Source of the DNA: Azolla caroliniana
Lineage: Eukaryota; Polypodiophyta
Direction of reading: 5' to 3'
Assembly: GCA_043228905.1 (NCBI GenBank)
Contig: JBHGNT010000009.1
Location: 11,594,001 to 11,658,000, forward strand
DNA length: 64,000 nucleotides
Of the stretch, positions 47,206 to 58,600 are shown piece by piece; within the stretch, counting starts at the first letter, position 1, and the number at the start of each line of letters is the position of its first letter. The notes under the pieces are model-generated. The model saw nothing but the letters and a program-made list of their open reading frames with translations. It did no database searches and had not been told where the DNA came from. Made by a program: the position numbers and the translations under genes.

Positions 47206-48386
47206 CATGAGGTTTTACTTTGCAAGTCTTTGTTTTGGGTCTATTTCAATAAAATCCCATGCCTTGCTTGATTCTGGTGCATCTACTTGTTTCATCGATA
47301 TCGTGTTCGTCCGAGCACATAAAATCCCAACCATCCACACAACACAACCCATATCCATTGAAGCTATCGACGGACGAGTTCTCTCTTCAGGGGCGGTTAC
47401 CGAAGCCACTGTCCCATTGGTATTCAAGTTGGGTTCCACCAGGAGGTATTAACATTCTACCTCATTGCAACCCCTCATCATCTGATTGTTTTAGGGCTCT
47501 CTTGGTTGGAAACACACAATCCGATGGTGGATTAGTGTAGCCGCTCCATCACTTTTCCACAAACATTGCTACTTGTGTGGGGGTTGCTTTCAGCTTGGGT
47601 GCACATTCTTCTGATTTCAACTTAATCTCCGACATTCCCGATTCCATTGTGACCGATTCTAGCGTGATCACTTCCGTGGCCGTTGTGTCACATGACGTCC
47701 CTACTCCTGTCACCAATTTGCCTGCAAGATATAGCGATTGTTTAGACGTGTTCGAAAAGTGAACTACAAACCGGTTGTCGGCACATCGCCTCTATGATTG
47801 CCCAATTGAACTCCAAGATGGCGCACACCTACCATTTGGGCCCATCTATGGGCTATTTGAACCCGAACTTGAGGCCCTTCGCACATATCTGGATGAAAAC
47901 CTCGCCAAGGGCTTCATTCAACCCAGCAAATCACTGGTTGGAGCCGCAATCTTATTTGTCAAGAAGAAGGACGACTCATTACGCCTATGTGTGGATTATT
48001 GGGGTCTCAACAAAATTACGGTACGTAATCGTTACCCCTTGCCTTTAATTCCAATGCTTCTTGACCGACTTCGAACTGGGCGTATCTTCTCCAAAATCGA
48101 CCTTCGGGGAGCCTACAATCTGGTGCGTATCAAGCCAGGAGACAAGTGAAAAACAACCTTCCGAACATGTTATGGACATTTCGAGTAAAAGGTGATGCCT
48201 TTTGGTCTCACCAACACCCTTGCGGTCTTTCAGCACATGATGAACAATATATTTCGGGAGTATCTCAATCACTTCATGGTGATCTACCTTGACGACAGTT
48301 TAGTTTTTTCTTCCAACATAGAGGAGAACACTTGACACTTCCGATTGGTCCTATCCAAACTTCGGGAACATTGACTTTACGCGAAG
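47206..48386 (+). pseudogene. gypsy-D protease and partial reverse transcriptase
   Basis: Protease has an intact ALLDSGASTCFID site (47257-47300) and IEAIDGRVLSSGAVTEA, then a frameshift near 47450. RT starts near 47775 ([20 protein letters not shown]), with [55 protein letters not shown], a TGA replacing Trp at about 48148, VMPFGLTN and VIYLDDSLVF (catalytic Asp pair kept). The frame ends at KLREH, stop, LYAK, where gypsy-C sequence begins. Confidence 0.88.
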
Positions 48387-48389
48387 AAG

Positions 48390-51200
48390 GACCCAAGGAG
48401 GCAATGTTCCTATTTGCAATATCAGTACATCCTTCCAGCACTATTAAGAAGGACTCCTCAGTACAACTTCCAGCAAAATATCATCCTTATGCCGATGTAT
48501 TTGACAAGGTAAAAGCCGGTACCCTTCCTCATCACCGTCCCTATGACTGTCCCATCGATTTACAACCAGGAACCGAGCCACCATGGGGACCAATTTACAA
48601 CTTGTCACCCACCGAGTTAGAAGTCCTTCGAGCCTACATAGAGGAGAACTTGGCAAGTGGGTTCATCCGCCATTCGAAATCTCTGGCTGGTGCACCCATC
48701 TTCTTTGTCAAGAAGAAAGATGGCTCACTTCGTCTTTTCGTTGCTTACCGCGGATTGAATAAAGTCACCATCCGGAATAGGTATGCACTTCCTCTTATAT
48801 CAAGTCTTTTAGAGCGAGTTAATGGTGCCAAGTTTTTTACTAAAATCGACCTACGAGGAGCGTATAACCTCATGCGGATCCGACCAGGAGATGAGTGGAA
48901 GACTGCCTTTCGCACGCGGTATGGGCATTTCGAGTATACTGTTATGCCGTTTGGCCTAACCAATGCACTCGCAGTCTTCCAACACATGGCAAATGATATA
49001 TTCAGAGATCTCTTGGATATCTGTTTGATCATTTATCTGGATGATCTATTGATTTATTCGAAGACCCAGGAAGAGCACGATTCTCATGTACTATTAGTAC
49101 TAAAGCGACTCTGTGAGAATGGTCTTTATGCCAAGCTAGAAAAATGTAGCTTTGACTGCAAGCAAGTGGAATTTCTAGGCTACGTCATCTCCTCAAAGGG
49201 CATCGCCATGGATCCACCTAAAATCCAAATTGTACTAGAGTGGCAAATTCCACGGTCGGTACGAGATGTACAATGTTTTCTAGGTTTTGCTAACTTCTAC
49301 CGTAAGTTTATACAGGATTACTTGAAGATTATTTTACCTCTCACACAACTTACGAAGAAGGGCCAAGCATTTCTTTGGTCCATAGAAGCAGATATGGCTT
49401 TTCGGCATCTTAAGAAAGCCTTTACATCAGCACCGATTCTAGCTCATGTGGATACAAGCAAACCATTCATCATGGAGGCCGACGCATCAGATTTCGCCCT
49501 TGGTAGCATCCTTTCTCAACAAGGCGATAAAGAAGAGTTACATCCGGTGGCTTTCCATTCGCGCAAATTCGATGTTGCAGAAATCAACTACGAAATACAT
49601 GACAAGGAGTTATTAGCCATCGTGGATTCATTTGTACAATGGCGGCATTTCTTAGAGGGCTCTCCACATCAGGTCATTGTCTTTAGCGATTATAAAAATC
49701 TTGCTTATTTTCAGAACGCTCGCGTACTAAATCGACAGCAAGCTCGGTGGGCGCAATTCCTCACGCGTTTCGATTTCAAAATCACATATCGACCGGGGAA
49801 GCAGCAAGGAAAAGCAGATGCACTATCACGGCGTTCATATCTTGCACCTCGTCCTGGTGACGCAACATTTGATAATCAAAAGCAAGTAATCTTGGGACTA
49901 ACACGATTGCACACGACGCGGATTTTTCACACCCCGATGGATTCACGGATTACCGATGACATACGTGCAACCTTGAAGACGGATAGTTTTGCTCAAGACA
50001 TCCTGGCGCACATTGATACTTCTCGGGCATCCTGTTCTCAGTCTCAACAACCAGGTATTGACTACTGACAATTCGAATATCATGATGGTTTGTTATTCTT
50101 TAAAAAGCGCGTATATGTCCCCGATTGCTCCTGTCGCCTTCAAATCGTCCAACATTGTCATGACACCCATACGGCGGGACATTTCGGTAGTACTAAGACG
50201 TTGGAGCTAGTGCAACGATCTTTTTGGTGGCCCCACATGCGCCGTTTTGTCGACGACTACGTTCGAACCTGTGATGCTTGCTGCCGAGCAAAGATGCCAC
50301 GACACCATCCATATGGCTTGTTGGAACCCTTACCGATTCTAAGTAAGCCGTGGCAGTCTATTTGTCTTGATTTTATCACAGATCTGCCGGTCTCGAAGGG
50401 GTTCGATGCTATCCTAACCGTCGTCGATCGATGCACGAAGATGGCACATTTTGTGCCGTGTACTAAAGCCATCACTAGCGAGGAAACCGCCGCTCTTGTT
50501 ATGCGTGAGGTATTTCAGCATCATGGCCTCCCAGACAGTATTATCAGTGACCAAGGCCCGCAATTTGTCTCCAAATTTTGGCAGCATCTCTTCAAGATGC
50601 TCAAGGTCTCCTGCAACCTCTCCTCCGACTACCATCCTCAGACCGACGGGCAGGCGGAACGAACAAACCAAATGCTAGAGCAATATCTCCGGTGTTTCCT
50701 GAGTTATCAACAGGACGATTGGGCCGAGATTCTCCACTTTGCGGAGTTTGCGTATAATAATGCTATTCACTCCTCGACTCGGGTCTCCCCATTTTTCGCT
50801 TATACCGGTTTCCATCCTCGCTGGTCGGTGATCGACACTCCGGAGCTACCTACCAACCCTCGTTCCGAGGATCATTTGGAGAGGCTATGCAAGATCCAGA
50901 TGGATCTCTCTACTCACCTTCGTCATGCTCAACACACACAGAAGACTTATGCGGATCATCATCGGATTCCCTCCTCTTTTGCCATCGGAGATCGAGTATG
51001 GCTCTTACGTCGTCACATCAAGACTACTCGACCGTGCGACAAGTTGGATTATCGACGACTCGGTCCCTTCCGTATTACGGGTAAGATTAATGATGTCACC
51101 TTCCGCCTTGATCTCCCTCCGCGGCTTCAGATACATCCGGTTTTCCATTGTTCTCTTCTTGAACCTTATAAAGCAAACACCATTCCCGATCGTGTGACAC
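48390..51200 (+). pseudogene. gypsy-C pol: RT, RNase H and integrase, nearly intact
   Basis: A long frame broken by a single TGA at 50066-50068 (DY-stop-QFE; gypsy-A has CGA at that codon, so a CG-to-TG change). [61 protein letters not shown] at 49033-49044. RNase H: FIMEADASDFALGSILSQQG, EINYEIHDKELLAIV. Integrase: zinc finger HDTHTAGH...CDACC, catalytic residues in LDFITDLP, SIISDQGPQF and DGQAERTNQ. It is the best-preserved gypsy pol in the window. Without its 5' end it cannot be expressed normally. Confidence 0.92.
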
Positions 51201-51208
51201 CACCGCCG

Positions 51209-51426
51209 CCCCCGAGTATGAAGTTGCTGCCATCCTCGATTCCAAACTTGTTCGCAACAAACTTTATTACTTGATCGATTGGCTCGGTTATAGTCCGAGT
51301 GAACGTACTTGGGAACCCGTCGAGCATGTTGCCAATGCACAGGATCTTCTTGCTGATTTCCACCGAAAGTATCCGGACAAACCCGGTCCGCAATTAGCGC
51401 TGACTCGTTCCACTCGTCGTCTTTAA
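51209..51426 (+). pseudogene. gypsy-C chromodomain, out of frame with integrase
   Basis: EYEVAAILDSKLVRNKLYYL, IDWLGYSPSERTWEPVEHV, ending TRSTRRL and TAA at 51424-51426, inside the polypurine tract. A small deletion near 51205 (compare the ELEDGP linker in gypsy-A) puts it in a different frame from integrase. Chromodomains direct integration toward methylated-histone chromatin. Confidence 0.88.
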
Positions 51427-51448
51427 GGGGGAGATAGTGTCATGATAT

Positions 51449-51508
51449 GGCAAGACTCGAACCCATGACCTTATGCTACATGGGTCGAGCTCTTACCATT
51501 AGACTATG
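51449..51508 (-). other. tRNA-like block in the gypsy-C LTR (antisense)
   Basis: Minus strand: A box TAGTCTAATGG (complement of 51497-51507), then B box GGTTCGAGTCT (complement of 51453-51463) 33 bases downstream. Both are close to plant Pol III consensus. Confidence 0.68.
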
Positions 51509-51582
51509 AATTGTAATTTGTAGGATATTATTTTCATTTATGCTTTATCATAGAAAATTGATGTATATTCCAGATCTCTCTA

Positions 51583-51630
51583 GAACATTCTAGAAGCTTC
51601 AGGATTATTCCTAAAAACACTATAAAAGGA
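51583..51630 (+). promoter_or_regulatory. Heat-shock-element-like array and TATA box, gypsy-C LTR
   Basis: 51583-51600 reads GAAcaTTCtaGAAgcTTC, four perfect alternating units, with a fifth imperfect CTC unit two bases upstream. TATAAAAGGA follows at 51621-51630. Confidence 0.62.
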
Positions 51631-51882
51631 GGCACAAGGCATTGTTTTGAACCAAATTGGTTCAACACCAGTCTTAAGCCTCTTAGCCGCTTGTACTTAT
51701 CTTTTCACATAATATATTAGCTGCTGTCATCATCTCTCTCTCTCTCTCTCATTCTCGCTATCTCTCTCTCTCCTGTTCTCACTTCCTCTCTCGGGAATCT
51801 TATGCAGTCCCATCCTCTTAGTACTAATAGTACTGCTCTTCTTACTACTAATTCCATCTCTGCTTTAGTACTATTCCTGACA

Positions 51883-52674
51883 CTAGGACAATGTTTTGCA
51901 TGCAAAAAGCTTGGTCATTTAAAAAAGAATTGCCCCACAAGATGCATTAAGGATCCCACCATGAAGACCTTTGAAGGTCAGGACACCATAGGAAATCAGA
52001 AGCCTCCCCCACCATGCCTCGATAAGGCTGTGATGGAATGGCAAGTGGTGGGGAAATCCCATGTCCTACGTAAAACTCCACAGTCACAAAATCCTTCATC
52101 GCTAGTGAGCCCCAATCATTTTGATCTACTACAAGAGCTCCCCCCCACAAATGAACACTCCCCTAGTGCTTTCTTAAGCCCCAAGGAAAGGCCCAAGGTG
52201 ACTCCAAACACACAAGAGAAAATCCTTGTTAAAGCTTACAAAACAGGGAAGCGGCGAAGGATAAGTCATGTTAAGACCCTAATGTGGAGCTTTAACGGAA
52301 CTGCACCCAATGGAGAAACAACAAACCAAGGCAGTAGTTTGAATATCACGCCTCAAATCATAGCCTTCCCAACCATAAATGAGTGTGATACATCTAGCCA
52401 GGACCTTGAACCACACCCGCAAAATGCCCTGAAATGGCTAGGTATAGGGCATACGACAGTGGACAAAATAAGGGTACATGTATCGGCGGTACACAAGAAT
52501 GGAGTACCGACGACCTTAATTTCTTTTCCACTCTTGCTTCCAGCACAAGAGGACTGGTCCAAGTCCAAGATCAAAGATACCCTATACAGTCAAGCAACCT
52601 GTTTTGTCACAAAAATAAGAGATGATGCCCTCATGGATGGACTAAAGAAGCATTGGAATAACACACAATTCTAG
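51883..52674 (+). pseudogene. LINE-J ORF1, 5'-truncated (zinc-knuckle type)
   Basis: Open from the gypsy-C LTR border to TAG at 52672-52674. The zinc knuckle CFACKKLGHLKKNC at the start is typical of plant L1 ORF1 proteins. A Pro/Ser/Lys-rich, poorly conserved tail follows (WQVVGKSHVLRK is the conserved-looking part). The RNA-binding N-terminal half is missing. LINE-J sequence continues to about 52767, where copia-I starts. Confidence 0.75.
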
Positions 52675-52767
52675 TGCACCATGGATGAAGAGGAACCTCA
52701 TCTCTGCCACATCCACTTGTGGACTATAATAGACATCCAACTAACTCTAGGCTTCTTTTATTTTTGT

Positions 52768-53326
52768 GGCCAATTACACGGCCCGAATCAAGGAGATCTA
52801 CGACTCCCTCACCTCCATCAACGTGAACGTCGAGGAGGATGAAATGGTGCAGATTTATCATGGAGGGTTAGCGTCAAAGTTCGGAGCATTCCGAACGGCG
52901 GTCCGCACATGGGAGATTACGCCTTCGTTCTTCGAGCTTCAGTCGATGTTGCTTGTGGAGGAAAATCCCACAGGTGCGTCAACGAGTACGCACATCCACA
53001 GCAAGATGTTGTACACGGAGGAAGATAGGCCCCGTAGTCATGGAGGACGAGGCGGATCGGCGCGCAATGGAGGCGGTCGAAAAGAGCAGAACATGCGGCA
53101 TAATCGAAATGCCGGAAGTAATTCCGTACCCTCCGGAAGCAGGGAGAGTCACAGTGGCACCAGAAGCCAACAAGAGAAGGCCGCGACGGAATGTTGGTAC
53201 TATGGCAAGAAAGGCCACAAGGAGAGTGAGTGTTGGAAGAAGAGAGCCTATTCAGACAAAGCCGAATCGAGCGGAAGAGACGCAAGAAGGTGTCAGAAAT
53301 CGCACTATGCAGAAGGCTCCGAATGA
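52768..53326 (+). pseudogene. copia-I gag, 5'-truncated
   Basis: Begins inside gag (NYTARIKEIYDSLTSINVNV, EEDEMVQIYHGGL), then a Gly/Arg/Asn-rich region. The zinc knuckle CWYYGKKGHKESEC is intact. It stops at TGA 53324-53326. The N-terminal MHQYL part found in copia-1 and copia-H is missing. Confidence 0.85.
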
Positions 53327-53377
53327 GCCGGAAATGGATCAGGCCCCGCCTTCGTAATCAAGCACAAGGCCAACTCG

Positions 53378-54061
53378 ATGGCCGTGAACACCTCAAAATC
53401 GAGCAAGGTGTGGTATGTTGATTCCGGAGCATCAAATCATATGACAAGTCATGAGGAATGGTTCTCGTACTTGGAGAAACTGGAAAAACAAGGAGTGGTC
53501 GAAACGGGAGACGACACTCCGCATGCCATTGAACATGTCGAAGAAGTTCCTCTCAACCACGTCGGGCAGAAAGGGAAACTTATGAACATGTTGCACGTCC
53601 CGACAATAACCAAGAGCCTGGTGTCGGTCGGTCAGATCGTCGACCAGGGGATGCAAGTTCAATTCACGCACCTCGGGTGCCACATCGAAGACGAAGGCCA
53701 AGTTATTGCGCAAGGGCGCCGTGAAGGGAGGATTTTCATTCTCGACACCAATCAAGCCAGGACTGCACTATTCGCGAAAGGACAGAAGGTCGAATCAGAT
53801 ATCGACCTATGGCACAAGCGGTTCGGCCACGTTAACTTCCCACTACTTCGTGAAATGCAGACGAAGAACATTGTTTTTAGATTGCCAAAATTTCGGGGCC
53901 GTAATGGCCAAGTCTGCGAAGCCTACCAACTAGTGAAGCAACACCGACTTCCATTCCTCAATGAGAGTAATCATAATCGAAATCCGTTGGATGTGATCCA
54001 TTTGGATGTGTGGGGACCGGCACAGAATGTGAGCTTCGGTGGTAGATCCTCAAGTAGATGA
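53378..54061 (+). pseudogene. copia-I protease and integrase start
   Basis: Protease active site VWYVDSGASNHMTSHEEW is intact (compare DYGAS in copia-1 and deletion in copia-H). LHVPTITKSLVSVGQIVDQG and the gag-pre-integrase block DIDLWHKRFGHVNFPLL follow, then VCEAYQLVKQHRLPF and the integrase opening VIHLDVWGPAQNVSFGG. At about 54045 the frame leaves integrase: the core and most of RT are deleted, and the sequence resumes in the RT C-terminus. Confidence 0.88.
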
Positions 54062-54069
54062 GGTTTCGA

Positions 54070-54753
54070 TAGATTGTCGGAAGCCTCATTTACTTGACAA
54101 TCACTCGGTCGGACATCAGCTATCCAGTCGGAATGATAAGTCAATTTATGTCGCAGCCCATGACTGAACACCTTCAGTGCGCGCAAAGGATATTACGATA
54201 TGTCAACGCCACGAAAGACATGGCATTGTTGTATCATGCAGACGTAGCCGAGTAGTTAGTCGGCTACACGGATGCCGATTGGGCCGGAAATGCCCACGAT
54301 CATAGATCCACATCCAGATACGCATTCTCATTGGGAAGTGCGGCGATCGTGTGGAGTAGTAAGAAGCAGCCGACAGTAGCACCGTCAAGCGCTAAGGCCA
54401 AATATCGAGGGGCGATTGTCGCTACGTGCGAAGTCATTTGGCTGAAACGGCTATTACGGGATCTAGATGTGGAGGTGTCCGATCCGACGATGATCTATTT
54501 CAATAACCTCAGCAGCATCCACCTTCTGAAGAACCGTGTATTCCATGCCTGGACAAAGCACATTGAGGTGCACTACCACTTCGTCCACAAGTGTTTCCTT
54601 TCTAGTGAAGTCAAACTAGCGTATGTTCCAACGGGTCGGCAAATTGCCGACATCTTCACCAAGCCCCTTGGTCTCAACAAGTTACGGGTTGAGCTAGGTT
54701 TGCGTCACCTCGACACACCGAACTTGAGGGGGAGACAGGAACAGGAGCGGTAG
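54070..54753 (+). pseudogene. copia-I RT end and RNase H
   Basis: RT thumb remnant (YPVGMISQFMSQPM, CAQRILRYVNATKDMALLYH), then RNase H: GYTDADWAGNAHDHRSTSRY, WSSKKQPTVAPSSAKAKYRG, HIEVHYHFVHKCFLSSEVKL, ADIFTKPLGLNKL. A TAG near 54253 precedes RNase H. The catalytic Asp in YTDADW is present. Confidence 0.88.
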
Positions 54754-55249
54754 TAACCATGATGCTGAATCAGATGAAGAATTCGATTTTGGGACGACTA
54801 AAGAAGCCGAAGAAAAAAACAAGGGTCGTAACTGCAAGGAAGAGCCAAAGATAGCCGAACATAGGGGAAACAAAGCCAAGAAAGGCGTAAAGGCCATGAC
54901 TAAGACATGGTCGGACGTAGCTAAGGGCCTAAAGACAAAAGACGAATTGGAGACAGCCAATTCGAGTGAAAGCGGGAATCAATTGGAAATGTTCGATTCA
55001 ATCGTAATGTTCGATTCGGATACGCCGAATCAACTAAGGGCCAAGTGGAGGAAAGAGCCACGAAATAGGTGCCAACACCGCGACAGCAGGGGAGCTGAGA
55101 AAGGCCACATGAGCAGACAAGCCAACCGAAAGGGTCGAGGCACGCGGAATTGGACGGGTCGAGGAGGGCAAGCGAGGCGTGAAGCCAAGAGAAGCCGGAG
55201 TGAAGATCCAGAAAAGCATATGGAACCTCAAGTTGAGCTTGAGGGGGAG
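54723..55249 (+). other. Extra 3' module of copia-I between two polypurine tracts
   Basis: The internal tract CTTGAGGGGGAG (54723-54734) follows RNase H, and an identical tract (55238-55249) abuts the 3' LTR. The 500 bp between hold a plus-strand frame of 119 codons (54896-55255; MTKTWSDVAKGLKTKDELET), very rich in Arg, Lys, Glu and Gln, with no known domain. Its last codons read through the second tract. An additional protein or a non-coding packaging region are both possible. Confidence 0.6.
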
Positions 55250-55647
55250 TGTTGAGAGACAAGCTCAACATTGGGTGCGTAACCCAGTACGTAGACTGGG
55301 TGCATAAAACCGTACACAAAATATGGTCGTGGTAGTGTTTAAACCGGAATGCCGTTAGAACGTTATTCCTCGTAAGGAATAGTTTTGGGAGTTAGTGTAG
55401 AAGGCTCATTTATGAGCGGTAAAGTATTGTCAGTACTTGTGTTAGCCCAATAGTCGGGGCTTGTATAAAAGGTGCTCACTGAGCACCAAGTATGTACAGA
55501 GAATTATTTTTTAATATAGTTTTGTATTTTTTTCTCTCTCTCTCCCTCTTTTTCTCTGTGATTTCTGCATTTTACTGAACTGTCGTACTTCCAAACCATG
55601 TACTCTGTGCTCTTTCGCATACACTTCCGCACACGTATTCTTTTACA
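55250..55647 (+). repeat. 3' LTR of copia-I
   Basis: Starts TGTTGAGAGACAAGC, ends TTCTTTTACA, similar in both ends to the copia-1 LTR (TGTTGAGAATC to TTCTTTACA). CTTGTATAAAAGG at about 55459-55471 is a TATA box; a CT-rich run follows. Confidence 0.85.
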
Positions 55648-58600
55648 CATTCTGACAACTTCCAACGAAAAAGGGATTCTCTCTTATTCTCCCGATCAGA
55701 CGGGCAGAATAGTGGACCCACCCTATCTCGCAGTGACCACATTTATGTGGGCAAGGCTCTAGAAGCGAAGGGAGGGTGGTGTCGCATAACTCCAAACACG
55801 ACTTTCTCTGACCATTACCCGGTAGTTGGTCATTTTCAATTGCACCGAAAAGGGGGCCCATTCCAGCCTCGTATCCCACACACTATTTACACAGTTATAG
55901 AGGTGAAGGAACAGCTCTCCAACCAATGGTCATTACCCGTCAATGACTCATCAGCATTTGACAAACATCTAGCTATAATTAACAAGAGCCTTACAACGAC
56001 TCCAACAAAGATACCCGTCATGTAGTTGGATCATAGGACAAGTTGCCATGGCCAAACATGAACTTAACGTAGCGGAAAAGGAAATATATGACATGGAGTT
56101 TCATGGAAGCATGGCGCGATGGATTCTAGTAGGGGACAAAACCACAAAGGAATTATTCCGCTCCAAAAGCCCGAGGCACGCTAGAACAATGATGTGCAGC
56201 CTCAACCAAGAGGGTGGAACGACCACTGACGATGGCGATGAAATGAAGAATATTGCCACAAGTTACTATAAACGCCTACTTACCGAGGATACTATGGCCA
56301 CAAGGGAAGACATAAGAGAAGATATTATCCTCCAAAGCATACCCGAGAAAGTCACGACGGAAATGAATACATGGCTGGTGCGTCCCCTATCAATCATCGA
56401 GATATGGGAGGCCCTCTCTGATTTGGATGCAGATAGTTGCCCCGAAATTGACGGTCTCATCCCTCACTTTTTCACATGCCTTTGGGACACTATTAAAGAA
56501 GACCTCCTCTAGGCATATGAGGAGATCATCACCTCTGCAAACATGCCGGAGGAATTAGGACAAGGGATGATATATCTCATTCCTAAAAGTGGTGGGAGTA
56601 CCGACGACATTAGCAAGTGGTCGCCCATAACTCTTCTCAATATTGTCTATAAGTTGCTCGCAAAAATTGTGGCACGCCGTTTAACACCACTTCTCCCTCA
56701 ACTGATTAATCCATCCCAGACAGGTTTCGTTAGAAATCGGATCATCCTAGACAACCTCTTCTCATTCTGGGAAGCAATAGCCCTTGCCAAGTGTACCAAC
56801 AACAAGGTAGCGGTGGTGCTACTAGATTTTGAGAAAGCATATGACAGGTTATGCTGGAACTTTCTAGAAAGTGTGACCGGAAAACTCGGCTTTCAAGAGA
56901 CATGGATCAAAGGCATTGTAGGACTTTATAAGAACGGCAACAGTTGTGTTTCACTAGCAAGTGAAAGGGGCCCCTTTTTCCGAATATCCCGATCTGTATG
57001 ACAAGGATGCCCACTAGCTCCATCCTTATTTCTACTATACGCTGAAGCACTCTCTTGCTTTCTCAACTCGCGGCATCTCAACCTACATGGTCTTCCCGTA
57101 CCTCATTCTCACCAAAGCATCCTGGATATAGAATTTGCATATCACACAGCGGTCTACCTGCAAGGGGTCTTGGAAAACCTCCAAAAGCTAGAAAGTGGGT
57201 TAGCCATATTTTGCAAGAGCTCCAATGCCATGATCAATTGGCACAAATTCTGTGCAATATGGCTTTCTCATGAAACACATCCTGCGTGGCACCCACATCC
57301 CGCTTTCAAATGGATCAATGAAGGAGTGAGCACCAAATATTTGGGTTTCCAAATTGGTTTCAACATACCGCTAGAGACTATGATTATGATTACACCCATT
57401 ATCCATTCCATTCGACAAAAGTTGATATATTGGAGTTCAAAAAACTGTCGCGAACGGGTCGCATCATAGTGGCAAACCAGGTACTACTCGCAACAGCATG
57501 GTACAGTCTAGCATGTTGGACAATCTCCAAGTAAAGTATACATCAGATTCAACGACTGGTACGCAACTACATTTGGTCTGGTAAGGAAGATCATGTAACT
57601 CGTGCCAAGGTGGCATGGCCTATACTCACGGCACCTAAGTCGAGAGGAGGATTGGGTCTTATTGATCCCCTTTCACAATCAAAAGCCTTACTTGCCAAAT
57701 TTGTGGTGCGAGGACTCCAACCAGGAAATGACTGTTGGAAAATGCTACTGCAGTTACGTTTCACTTACTTTAGGTCACGAAAAGGGGACAATTGGGCCCC
57801 CCAAATGAGATGGATTCTAAACATGGATCTCAAACCTAGTTTCTCCCACCAATTGGAGGATAGATCCAATGCATCCATGTGGAAGGCATGGTGTGACATT
57901 AGACGAGGGCTCAAGTGCGATCAACCGAGTTCCAAACCTGCCTAGCTCAATCAACATATCCTATGGAACCCATGTATCAACGATGAATCTAATCAACTAC
58001 TAGGATCACGTAAGGGGTTGTCATGGGAGTACATTGCAGAAGGTCCAGGAAAAAGTATAGAATGTTGGAGACGGTTTATGTCACTGCCACTACAGGATGA
58101 AGCCAACATACTCCATTGAATCAAGGGCGAATGGACTATGAGATCGGAAATCATTAACGCTCTATTGATTAGGGAAGTTACTACTCAAAGGACGACAATG
58201 GAGAAATGGATAGGCTACGAGGAGGAGGGATCTTTGATCCCCAAGAGGTAGGGGAACACCAAACAGGATCGAAGGTTCTGAATTGTGAGACACTGAGTCA
58301 CCAACATAGAATAACGCAATTCGAGAACTTGCGTATACTGTTCATAAATGGATTGTAGATCCTGATCGATCAAAGTACAACCCAATTGGCACATATATAC
58401 TCATGAAAACATATGTCTATGTAAAGTCAGTTGGGAACCTTTGCAATGGACATGGCATGATCCTTACGTGGGCAAGGAAGCAAACCCATCCTTTCTTCCA
58501 ATTCACAACTAGATTGGGTCGCCACATTCTAGCTGCTCAAACTGCCCGAGAGTCGACTACTGCAAAGGTCTGGCACACCTTTCAAGTTCCTCACACAATT

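Larger units (their letters stand above)
45581..48386 (+). mobile_element. Ty3/gypsy element gypsy-D, left half only
   Basis: 5' LTR, gag, protease and about half of RT. It ends mid-RT at about 48380-48386, where the sequence switches to gypsy-C. The left flank is copia-H (CATGG before the LTR). The right end is lost, so no target-site duplication can be tested. Confidence 0.85.
48380..51882 (+). mobile_element. Ty3/gypsy chromovirus gypsy-C, right part
   Basis: Holds the protease-RT linker, complete RT, RNase H, integrase, chromodomain, polypurine tract and 3' LTR. The 5' LTR, gag and protease are missing; the left end is fused to gypsy-D. The right flank is LINE-J ORF1, so the flanks of the D-C composite are different host elements. 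It is close to gypsy-A. Confidence 0.88.
51438..51882 (+). repeat. 3' LTR of gypsy-C with preceding polypurine tract
   Basis: The polypurine tract AAGGGGGAGATAG lies at 51425-51437. The LTR runs from TGTCATGATATGG to CTATTCCTGACA, 445 bp. Contains an antisense tRNA-like block, heat-shock-element-like array, TATA box and the short hairpin GAACCAAATTGGTTC near 51648. Confidence 0.92.
52768..55647 (+). mobile_element. copia-I, 5'-truncated and internally deleted Ty1/copia element
   Basis: Same family as copia-1 and copia-H. Lacks the 5' LTR and the gag start; the integrase core and most of RT are deleted. It has a 3' module between two polypurine tracts and a 3' LTR. It lies between the ORF1 and ORF2 parts of LINE-J; the LINE-J sequence between them is partly missing, so the left junction is a deletion. 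Confidence 0.88.

Noticed and set aside
51209-51426. Independent chromodomain host gene
   Set aside because: It directly follows gypsy integrase and ends at the polypurine tract, as in gypsy-A; it is part of pol in a shifted frame.
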